Source: a virus. From it: DNA of 22,363 bases. Shown in pieces: positions 13,531 through 18,742 of the stretch (position 1 is the first letter of the stretch; every line of letters starts with the position of its first letter). The position numbers and the translations under genes are program-made. The notes under the pieces are model-generated. The model worked only from the letters and a program-made list of their open reading frames with translations. It did no database searches and was not told where the DNA came from. The DNA lies in the IMG/VR virus record IMGVR_UViG_3300044451_000099, positions 1 to 22,363 of that record; one strand, 5' to 3'.

Positions 13531-15654
13531 ATGAATAGTAAACAGTATAAAGGTTTATCTGAATCTTATGTGGCAGTTTATGCTCATCAAGAAGAAGTTA
13601 AGAACTGGGTGAATTCACTCTTGAGTGAAGGATATGATTTGAGTGGATATACCTGGGAAGATATGTATGAGACTTATGCTGTGTATAATCCTGCCTTTAA
13701 TGCTCCCAAACCTAAAGGTTCTGGTAATCCAGTATATGACATTCTTAATGCAGCGAATGTAAGACATGATGCAACAATTGCAGCAATTGCAGCAAAAAAT
13801 AATGCAGCAAGAAATAAAACTAAATATAAATCCTCATCTGATAATAAGTATTATGCAAATTATAATGATGCTCTTGCGGCAAGAAATTCTAGGATGAAAA
13901 CTCTCAAAATCGGTCAAGAAATCACTAAAAATTTGTTGAGCGGAAAAACAAAACTACCAAAAAAACCACCAGAAACACCACCAGGACCTACCCCTGAATC
14001 TACCTCTGGATCTACCTCTGGATCTACCCCTAGACCTACTCCTAGACTTACTCCTACTGCTCCTTCTTCTACCCCTAAACCTACTCCTACTCCTACTCCT
14101 GCAACAGGTGCAGGATCTGCAATGGATCAATTTGCAAGAGCAAATCCAACACTTGCTGCAAAGGTAAAACCAGGACAAGCTGGTTATGAAACCATAAGAA
14201 CAAGATTATCTGCTGATAATGATAGAGGTGTTGATTCCACTCCTTCTAGTTCTTCTCCTAGTTCTTCTACTTCTTCTGCTTCCACTCCTCCTACTCCTGC
14301 TGCTTCCACTCCTCCTACTCCTTCTACTTCTTCTACTAATAATAGTGATTCTAGAATGTCTGACAGACTCAAAAAAGCATTACAGATTAAAAACTCAGAT
14401 GTAACATCTTCTTATCAGTGGCCTTCTATAAAAACAATTAGAGACATTGCAGATGCTTATAACAGCATTTATGAAGCAAAGAAAAAAGTAGACCAAGACC
14501 AAGATGGTGACAATGACTTTGCAGATGTACAGATTGCAAGAATGATTGCATCTGGAATGACAAGAAAAGAAGCAATCGCAGCAGTTAAGAACAAAGAATA
14601 TAACGAAGAGTATGAACTAGATGAAGCAACTAGAATGAGAAAAGAACTTGGTAAGGAAGGTGAAATAAAAGTTCGTAAAGAACTTGCAAGACGATCCAAT
14701 GCGGCAGCGGCTCAACGTTCTGGTAGTGTAGATAGAACTATTGCAGCAGCAGAAAGACGTATTGAAGATCCTTACATTAAGTTCAAACCTCATGAGTCTG
14801 ATAAAGACCGTAAGAAGAGAAAAGAAGAGCAGAGCAAAACCTTAACTCGTCTTGCATCCTCAAGAAGGGGTTCGGTAAGAGACAAACCAAGAGTACAACT
14901 GCGTGGTTATCCTGCTAAGGTGGAAGGTTCAGATAGAGAATTACAAAGAGCAAAAGCAAGCGCAATGGCTGCAGGAACTCTAACTCCAAGAGAGATGGAG
15001 CAATTGGGTATTGGTAGAGGTGTTGTAACATCTTCATTTGAGATGTGGGTAGATGGACTTTTAAATGAAGGTTATGATTTATCTGATTATACTTGGAATG
15101 AAGTATATGAGATTTATGAAGATGCTATTATGGAAGCAGAGCAAGAGTATGAGATTTATAATATTGTATTAGAATATTTAATTTCAAATCATTACACCGA
15201 AACTGAAGATGGAGCAAATACTATTATTGAAAATATGAGTGATGTGTGGATAGATGAAATTATAAATGAAGAAATAGTAGAACGTGGAGAGGGATACAAA
15301 GGTGGTCCTAAGTTTAGTTGGATGATGAAACCATCCAAACCAAAACCACCTTCGGGAAAAAAAGGTGATAGAAGTGGTTATGGGCCTGATGAAAAATTTA
15401 AAACTCCAGAGGACAAAATAAAAAAACCAGGGACAGATGTTCCTCCTCCAAAAAAAGGAGGATATAGAAGAATATCAAGAACAGTTCCTATAATTGGTCC
15501 TCATGCAGATAAACCAAATTCAAGAGTTACTACAGTTACTGGTGGAGATCCTGGAGCATCACCATCAAAAAAAATAGCAAAAGATGATAGAAAACCAAAA
15601 CCAATCAAAAGAGGAAAATTTACAGTAGTACCCATAGAACCACCATCAAAGTAA
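13531..15654 (+). CDS. Large low-complexity putative virion protein with EF-hand-like loop
   Basis: 707 residues. It begins MNSKQYKGLSESYVAVY, an opening typical of cyanophage particle-associated proteins. About 24-46 is a diverged copy of the WV..LL.EGYDLS.YTW module. About 145-195 and 230-275 are Pro/Thr/Ser-rich low complexity with tandem DNA repeats. About 315-350 has VDQDQDGDNDFADVQIARMI, an EF-hand/Ca-binding-like Asp loop followed by GMTRKEAIAAV. About 355-490 is basic and helical. About 503-522 is the exact repeat FEMWVDGLLNEGYDLSDYTW, then an acidic helical module (YEIYNIVLEYLISNHYTETE) also seen in the preceding gene. The tail is Pro/Lys-rich. It appears to be built by module shuffling. 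Late promoter and domain style suggest a capsid or tail-associated protein. Its exact role is unknown. Confidence 0.7.
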   Translation: MNSKQYKGLSESYVAVYAHQEEVKNWVNSLLSEGYDLSGYTWEDMYETYAVYNPAFNAPKPKGSGNPVYDILNAANVRHDATIAAIAAKNNAARNKTKYKSSSDNKYYANYNDALAARNSRMKTLKIGQEITKNLLSGKTKLPKKPPETPPGPTPESTSGSTSGSTPRPTPRLTPTAPSSTPKPTPTPTPATGAGSAMDQFARANPTLAAKVKPGQAGYETIRTRLSADNDRGVDSTPSSSSPSSSTSSASTPPTPAASTPPTPSTSSTNNSDSRMSDRLKKALQIKNSDVTSSYQWPSIKTIRDIADAYNSIYEAKKKVDQDQDGDNDFADVQIARMIASGMTRKEAIAAVKNKEYNEEYELDEATRMRKELGKEGEIKVRKELARRSNAAAAQRSGSVDRTIAAAERRIEDPYIKFKPHESDKDRKKRKEEQSKTLTRLASSRRGSVRDKPRVQLRGYPAKVEGSDRELQRAKASAMAAGTLTPREMEQLGIGRGVVTSSFEMWVDGLLNEGYDLSDYTWNEVYEIYEDAIMEAEQEYEIYNIVLEYLISNHYTETEDGANTIIENMSDVWIDEIINEEIVERGEGYKGGPKFSWMMKPSKPKPPSGKKGDRSGYGPDEKFKTPEDKIKKPGTDVPPPKKGGYRRISRTVPIIGPHADKPNSRVTTVTGGDPGASPSKKIAKDDRKPKPIKRGKFTVVPIEPPSK
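14278..14322 (+). repeat. Tandem repeat in Ser/Thr/Pro linker
   Basis: Two exact 21-nt copies (14278-14298 and 14302-14322) with a 24-nt period encode ASTPPTP twice. The surrounding 13970-14100 and 14230-14340 regions are made of short TCT/ACT/CCT-rich units encoding (S/T)P repeats and are likely to vary in length between strains. Confidence 0.85.
15037..15096 (+). repeat. 60-nt direct repeat, copy 2
   Basis: Identical to 13291-13350 over all 60 bases. It lies in the second large protein and encodes the same 20 residues. Confidence 0.97.
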
Positions 15655-15655
15655 A

Positions 15656-16090
15656 TTAATTATTTTCTTTGTACTTATTATTTTTTAAAACTATTTCATA
15701 TATATTTGTTCTTTCACTTACGAAAAACTTACCTTCAATATTTGTGTTATAATAATCATCAGTCATTAGAACCTCTCTTTTGAATTGTTCCATAGTTTCA
15801 TAATAACTCATAGATTTCCTATGAGGACATAGGTAAAGTATTTCTCTTGAGAATTTATCTTTACCTAAAAGTTTTACATCTTCTTTTAGTTCATCACAGG
15901 AACTAAAATAATTTCTCCAATCACTTTCTTTCTTTTTTCTTCTTCCAGTTTTTTTATCTTTTTGCCTGGTCCAAAAGTGTTTTTTGCCAATATATTTTTT
16001 ATTATTAGTTAAATTTGTTATTAGATATACAAAACCTTCCATATTTTTTGGAATGTCAATAAAATCTTCTTCATTATATTTCCATACCAT
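15656..16090 (-). CDS. GIY-YIG-type endonuclease (putative homing/site-specific nuclease)
   Basis: 144 residues and the only minus-strand gene in the window. The N-terminal GIY-YIG-type core is visible as GFVYLITNLTNNKKYIGKK (GIY replaced by VYL, YIG retained). It is followed by a basic stretch (RQKDKKTGRRKKKESDWRNY), LGKDKFSREILYLCP, and YYETMEQFKREVL with the conserved Glu, then DDYYNTNI. This form is common in T4-like phages and cyanophages, where it is a free-standing nuclease of the Seg/homing type. It converges with the 13531 gene with only one base between stops and no terminator on the plus strand until 16200, so late RNA from that gene would run antisense through it. A CATAAATA on the minus strand lies 25 nt upstream of its ATG. 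Confidence 0.75.
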   Translation of the reverse strand: MVWKYNEEDFIDIPKNMEGFVYLITNLTNNKKYIGKKHFWTRQKDKKTGRRKKKESDWRNYFSSCDELKEDVKLLGKDKFSREILYLCPHRKSMSYYETMEQFKREVLMTDDYYNTNIEGKFFVSERTNIYEIVLKNNKYKENN

Positions 16091-16115
16091 AGAAATATTT
16101 TTATTTTATATATTT

Positions 16116-16123
16116 TATTTATG
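16116..16123 (-). promoter_or_regulatory. Late-type promoter CATAAATA (minus strand)
   Basis: One mismatch to TATAAATA, reading toward the GIY-YIG gene, 25 nt from its ATG. It lies between AT-only inverted arms at 16093-16101 and 16128-16136. The region is extremely AT-rich, so chance occurrence is possible. Confidence 0.4.
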
Positions 16124-16166
16124 TTTGAAAATATTTTTTACTAAACTATTAGATTAAAGATTATAC

Positions 16167-16195
16167 TTGACATACCCTAAATAATGAAATATAAT
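16167..16195 (+). promoter_or_regulatory. Consensus sigma70 promoter TTGACA-17-TATAAT
   Basis: Perfect -35 TTGACA (16167-16172), a 17-nt spacer and a perfect -10 TATAAT (16190-16195). The start is expected at about 16202. It is the strongest host-type promoter in the window and should act early. It points to the leader RNA and the lysozyme-like gene. Confidence 0.9.
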
Positions 16196-16199
16196 GTTT

Positions 16200-16227
16200 A
16201 AACAATCCTTAAAACGATTGTTTTTTT
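16200..16227 (+). terminator. Hairpin and U-tract immediately at the start of the sigma70 transcript
   Basis: Stem AAACAATC/GATTGTTT (16200-16207 with 16216-16223), loop CTTAAAAC, and T run 16221-16227. It has the form of an intrinsic terminator and could stop late antisense read-through from the 13531 gene. It also starts at the predicted +1 of the 16167 promoter, so it could act as an attenuator or a stabilising 5' hairpin. Confidence 0.65.
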
Positions 16228-16240
16228 ATAATTAGATTTT

Positions 16241-16316
16241 GAGTGCGATTTAGAGCCGTGGAAGATGCCCTTCGGGAGTTGGGTGTACCCCTCTTCTATA
16301 CGGATGCCGAGTTCTA
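16241..16316 (+). ncRNA. Candidate structured leader RNA (wcaG-like or similar, not confirmed)
   Basis: A non-coding stretch that is markedly more GC-rich than its surroundings. It folds as an outer helix CCGT (16256-16259)/ACGG (16300-16303), then GAAGA (16261-16265)/TCTTC (16292-16296), closing two small hairpins: CCC-TTC-GGG (16268-16276, UUCG type) and GGG-TGTA-CCC (16281-16290). Together they form a three-way junction. It sits 40 nt after a consensus promoter and ends about 10 nt before the ATG at 16326, which has no clear ribosome site. Structured RNAs such as the wcaG motif are known from cyanobacteria and their phages. I cannot assign this one to a family from memory. Confidence 0.5.
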
Positions 16317-16325
16317 TTAATTTAA

Positions 16326-16988
16326 ATGCTATTTTCAACAATTACAGCCTTCTCAGTGTCTGCCTTAACTGCTTTCAATTCACCTTTATTACTTCCAGTG
16401 AATGAACCTCTAGCAGTTTCACAAGATAGTTTAGAGTTGACAATTCAAGACTATCTAAAAAAAGCAGAATCCAAACCAGAAAAACCGAATATTGCAGAAC
16501 AAGAAACAAAGGTCGAAAAAACAGAAACGGTTTGGAAATGTAAAGGGTGTAATCATACCGAAACTTATACTTTGAGTTACTTACAAAAACAAGGAATCAA
16601 AGATAAGAATGCTCTTGCCACCATTATGGGCAATATCAAACAGGAATCAGATTTTGTTCCTAATATCTGTGAAGGTGGGGCAAGAGTTTCCTACCAATCC
16701 TGTGGAAGCGGTGGATACGGATTGATTCAGTGGACGGATTCCACTCGATTTAATGGTTTAGGAAGACACGCTGCTCGTATAGGTTCCAGTGCTTCTTCAC
16801 TTGATACTCAACTTAACTATATGTTGAATGAAGGTGATTGGAAAATGATTGAACCAAGAATGAAAACTCCTGGTAAATCTATTGATCAATATATGTACTA
16901 TGCAAGTAAGTGGATACGTTGGGGTCATCATGGAGCAAGAACTGATTTTGCCTATCGATACGCAAATAAAATGTATCTGGATAGTTGA
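16326..16988 (+). CDS. Secreted phage tail lysozyme-like protein
   Basis: 220 residues. The N-terminus is a hydrophobic signal-peptide-like segment (about 1-30, MLFSTITAFSVSALTAFNSP). A charged linker (about 45-68) and a CKGCNHTETYTLSYLQKQG segment follow. The catalytic-type domain (about 85-218) has ALATIMGNIKQESDFVPN with the candidate catalytic Glu, GSGGYGLIQWTDSTRFNGL, LDTQLNYMLNEGDW and YYASKWIRWG, matching the phage tail lysozyme family that hydrolyses peptidoglycan. It lies behind the sigma70 promoter and the candidate structured leader, and ends before a strong hairpin-T terminator. Role in lysis, superinfection exclusion or entry is open. Expression from an early-type promoter is unusual for a lytic enzyme. 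Confidence 0.75.
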   Translation: MLFSTITAFSVSALTAFNSPLLLPVNEPLAVSQDSLELTIQDYLKKAESKPEKPNIAEQETKVEKTETVWKCKGCNHTETYTLSYLQKQGIKDKNALATIMGNIKQESDFVPNICEGGARVSYQSCGSGGYGLIQWTDSTRFNGLGRHAARIGSSASSLDTQLNYMLNEGDWKMIEPRMKTPGKSIDQYMYYASKWIRWGHHGARTDFAYRYANKMYLDS

Positions 16989-16996
16989 ATAAATAT

Positions 16997-17023
16997 GAGA
17001 AGACTGGCCATCTTCTCTTTTTT
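16997..17023 (+). terminator. Intrinsic terminator after lysozyme-like gene
   Basis: Stem GAGAAGA/TCTTCTC (16997-17003 with 17011-17017), 7-nt loop CTGGCCA, then TTTTTT(A)-type tract 17018-17023. The next ATG (17024) follows without a gap. An AATAAATA lies just upstream at 16988-16995. Confidence 0.8.
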
Positions 17024-17440
17024 ATGAATTTTAACTTTGGAAAAAAATCAAAAAGTATTTTTCAATACGCAATCATTGGAATTGTCTTTACTTCAATTAT
17101 AACTGGACTTTCTAAATGCACCAATATTCCAGAAGAAAGACTTTATGATGTTGTAGATGAAGTTCAAAGAAAACTTCCTGGAAAACTTTTAAATGATTGG
17201 ATTATTACTGATCCAATTCTTTTAGATCGTCGGATCAAAAGAGATGTAGATAAAGCAATTGAAAAATATGAAAGATTGACAGGAGATGATGGAAGTGTTA
17301 GAATAAGTCCATCATATTTTTCTCAAAAAGAACCTGATGGTAGTAAAGCACAAGAATTACTTGGTGGTGAAATAAGAATATGTGGTTCTTGGGTTTCGGA
17401 TTGTCCGAAAGAAAATCAAGCGGAGGTAATTTCGTGGTAG
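17024..17440 (+). CDS. Membrane-anchored hypothetical protein (138 aa)
   Basis: The ATG at 17024 is chosen because the longer in-frame TTG option (16985) would place coding sequence over the terminator hairpin. 138 residues: a short basic start (MNFNFGKKSKS), one membrane segment (about 12-31, IFQYAIIGIVFTSIITGL), then a soluble acidic/basic domain (LYDVVDEVQRKLPGKLLNDW; RIKRDVDKAIEKYERLTGDD; GGEIRICGSWVSDCPKE). LSKC after the membrane segment is not a good lipobox because Lys precedes Cys. I recognise no family. It probably faces the periplasm. Confidence 0.6.
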   Translation: MNFNFGKKSKSIFQYAIIGIVFTSIITGLSKCTNIPEERLYDVVDEVQRKLPGKLLNDWIITDPILLDRRIKRDVDKAIEKYERLTGDDGSVRISPSYFSQKEPDGSKAQELLGGEIRICGSWVSDCPKENQAEVISW

Positions 17441-17444
17441 GATA

Positions 17445-17473
17445 TTGTAAATAGAATTATTCTATCTTATAAT
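17445..17473 (+). promoter_or_regulatory. Sigma70-type promoter for the tRNA pair
   Basis: TTGTAA (17445-17450), 17-nt spacer, exact TATAAT (17468-17473). The predicted start is at or just after the first base of the tRNA (17478), so the tRNA would have almost no 5' leader. Confidence 0.7.
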
Positions 17474-17477
17474 ATTT

Positions 17478-17548
17478 GCGTGATTGATGTAGTGGTAACA
17501 TTCCTCCCTTCCAAGGAGATCTCCTCGGTTCAAATCCGTGATCACGCT
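17478..17548 (+). tRNA. tRNA-Gly (anticodon TCC)
   Basis: 71 nt. Acceptor GCGTGAT (17478-17484) pairs with ATCACGC (17541-17547), discriminator T. The D arm is ATG/CAT with loop TAGTGGTAA. Anticodon stem CCTCC/GGAGA (one C-A mismatch at the base) with loop CTTCCAA gives TCC. The T arm CTCGG-TTCAAAT-CCGTG has one T-T mismatch. CCA is not encoded. It would read GGA codons, which are very frequent in this AT-rich genome's proteins. Confidence 0.9.
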
Positions 17549-17573
17549 TACTCTAAACTTTTAGAGAATTCAA

Positions 17574-17645
17574 AGCAGAGTAGAACAGTAGCAGTTCGTC
17601 AGGTTCATACCCTGAAGGTCGTAGGTGCAATTCCTTCCTCTGCCA
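17574..17645 (+). tRNA. tRNA-Met (anticodon CAT), initiator-like
   Basis: 72 nt. Acceptor AGCAGAG (17574-17580) and CTCTGCC (17638-17644) pair except for A1-C72. T8-A9 follow, then D stem GAAC/GTTC. Anticodon stem TCAGG/CCTGA with loop TTCATAC gives CAT. Variable AGGTC, T stem GTAGG/CCTTC (one T-T mismatch) with loop TGCAATT, discriminator A, no CCA. Much of the body (TAGA.CAGT, GTTCGTC, AGGTCGTAGG) matches bacterial initiator tRNA-fMet, and the unpaired 1-72 position is an initiator hallmark. Only two of the three usual G-C pairs remain at the base of the anticodon loop. Confidence 0.85.
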
Positions 17646-17646
17646 T

Positions 17647-17654
17647 TATAAATA
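17647..17654 (+). promoter_or_regulatory. Late promoter TATAAATA (dps-like gene)
   Basis: Exact octamer 1 nt after the tRNA-Met discriminator base and 16 nt before the ATG at 17671. Confidence 0.65.
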
Positions 17655-17670
17655 TATAAAAATCTTTCTA

Positions 17671-18105
17671 ATGGAAAAATTATTCAAACAATTGAGTGAT
17701 GCACAAGCATCACTTTTTATTTTGTTTCAAAAAACTTGGATTTATCATTGGAATGTTGTTGGATCAGATTTTCAACAACTTCATACACTCTTTGGTGAGC
17801 AATATCAAACTATGTTTGAAGAGATAGATACTCTTACCGAACATATGAGGTATTTGGGTATGAAACCAGTAAGTACATTGACTAGAATAGTAGAAGTTTC
17901 TATAATTAATGAAGCTAATAGCTCAGCTAATGCCGAAACAATGATTGGTGAATTGCGTGATGATAATATGAAATTGTGTGATATTTTTACTGATGTTTCG
18001 GAAGAAGCAGATACGCAAAAATTGTATGCAACTTCAAATTTAGTTCAGAGTATTATAGAAACTCATGGTAAATTTGTTTGGATGTTAAGATCCTTTTTAG
18101 AATAA
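17671..18105 (+). CDS. dps: Dps-family ferritin-like DNA protection protein
   Basis: 144 residues, slightly shorter than cellular Dps (about 160-170), as only a brief N-terminal tail precedes helix A. The Dps signature is clear in KTWIYHWNVVGSDFQQLHTLF and EEIDTLTEHMRYLG. All four inter-subunit ferroxidase ligands are in place: His26, His38, Asp53, Glu57. The helix pattern continues to the end. The family forms 12-mers that oxidise and store iron using H2O2 and may bind DNA. Without a Lys-rich tail, DNA binding is doubtful here. It is preceded by an exact late promoter, so the protein may protect phage DNA late or be carried in particles. It overlaps the next possible ATG (18105) in TAATGG. 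Confidence 0.85.
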   Translation: MEKLFKQLSDAQASLFILFQKTWIYHWNVVGSDFQQLHTLFGEQYQTMFEEIDTLTEHMRYLGMKPVSTLTRIVEVSIINEANSSANAETMIGELRDDNMKLCDIFTDVSEEADTQKLYATSNLVQSIIETHGKFVWMLRSFLE

Positions 18106-18119
18106 TGGAGAATAGTAAA

Positions 18120-18371
18120 ATGATTGAAGTACGTTGTAAACTTTGCAATACAGAACTTAAAAGTCATCCTACGCAAACTAAATGCTGCGGATGTAATAAT
18201 ATGGTAACTGTTGTTGGTGATAAGATTACGGCACTTGACTTATCTAAGGTAGTAATGTTAAACTCAATGAAAGCAAAACAATTTTCTTCTTATTTTACAG
18301 AAGAAGAACTTGCTTGGCAAAATGCAAGAGCAAATCGTAAAGTTCGTAAAATGGAGTTTGAAATTCGATGA
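18120..18371 (+). CDS. Small zinc-ribbon protein (83 aa)
   Basis: ATG at 18120 is preferred because GGAG (18107-18110) is 9 nt upstream and the protein then starts MIEVRCKLCNTELKSH. An ATG at 18105 would add 5 residues. Cys-x2-Cys (CKLC) and CCGC form a likely zinc site within the first 30 residues, followed by MVTVVGDKITALDLSKVVML and a helical charged tail. Similar short proteins are frequent in T4-like cyanophages without known function. It is in a tight run of small genes after the dps-like gene (ATGA overlap with the next). Confidence 0.75.
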   Translation: MIEVRCKLCNTELKSHPTQTKCCGCNNMVTVVGDKITALDLSKVVMLNSMKAKQFSSYFTEEELAWQNARANRKVRKMEFEIR

Positions 18372-18526
18372 ATTGGGAATCCCCAAATCTTTCCAAAAGT
18401 GATATAGAGTTATTAACTGTAACTTTAGATGATTATATTTTTTATGCAAAAAATGATGGAGTATCAGATACTGAAGAAGTAGAAAAACTTTTAATTCGTT
18501 TAGAAGAATATTTGTATGATTGCTAA
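18368..18526 (+). CDS. Hypothetical small acidic protein (52 aa)
   Basis: ATGA overlap with the zinc-ribbon gene and TAATG overlap with the next. The 52 residues (MNWESPNLSKSDIELLTVTL... DTEEVEKLLIRLEEYLYDC) are acidic and probably two helices. No family is recognised. The coupling on both sides supports its being translated. Confidence 0.65.
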   Translation: MNWESPNLSKSDIELLTVTLDDYIFYAKNDGVSDTEEVEKLLIRLEEYLYDC

Positions 18527-18684
18527 TGGATTCTTATATTTACGAAAATTGGAAAAAAATTAAAGAATATATGGAATCAGTTGACGAAACTAATAATCCA
18601 TATTACTATAGAGCAGTAAAAATCTATGAAACTGGAATTGATCCCGGAGAATTTTTTGAATTTGATAAAAATGACCGGGTGTAA
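18526..18684 (+). CDS. Hypothetical small protein (52 aa)
   Basis: Starts in a TAATG overlap. 52 residues, MDSYIYENWKKIKEYMESVD then ETNNPYYYRAVKIYETGIDP and GEFFEFDKNDRV. Aromatic-rich and helical. Its last codons overlap the beginning of the tRNA-Pro-like half at 18675. No family is recognised. Confidence 0.6.
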   Translation: MDSYIYENWKKIKEYMESVDETNNPYYYRAVKIYETGIDPGEFFEFDKNDRV

Positions 18685-18716
18685 GTCAGAGGTAGACGGT
18701 TTGCTTTGGGAGCAAG
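18675..18716 (+). pseudogene. 5' half of a tRNA-Pro (anticodon TGG), truncated
   Basis: CCGGGTG acceptor-like strand, TA, D arm AGTC-AGAGGTA-GACG, then a perfectly shaped anticodon arm: stem TTTGC/GCAAG (18700-18704 with 18712-18716), loop TTTGGGA with anticodon TGG. The variable loop is followed by AT-rich sequence with no T arm and no matching 3' acceptor strand. It is therefore a remnant or a fragment, not a full tRNA. It overlaps the end of the preceding small gene. Confidence 0.65.
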
Positions 18717-18742
18717 AGTAAACATTTTTATTAAAATAAACT

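Noticed and set aside
13970-14340. CRISPR-like array
   Set aside because: The repeats are short, imperfect, codon-phased Pro/Ser/Thr units without spacers of constant length.
14184-14404. Leu/Val/Glu-rich frames on both strands over the Ser/Thr/Pro repeat
   Set aside because: By-products of the CTT/CCT repeat tracts. The plus-strand one looks like a membrane helix only because the repeat reads as poly-Leu.
16985-17023. TTG start extending the 17024 gene upstream
   Set aside because: It would place coding sequence across a clear terminator hairpin and T-tract. The ATG at 17024 begins a normal basic plus membrane-anchor N-terminus.
17024-17090. Lipoprotein signal in the 138-aa protein
   Set aside because: The Cys after the membrane segment is preceded by Lys (LSKC), which does not fit a lipobox. 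A plain membrane anchor is more likely.
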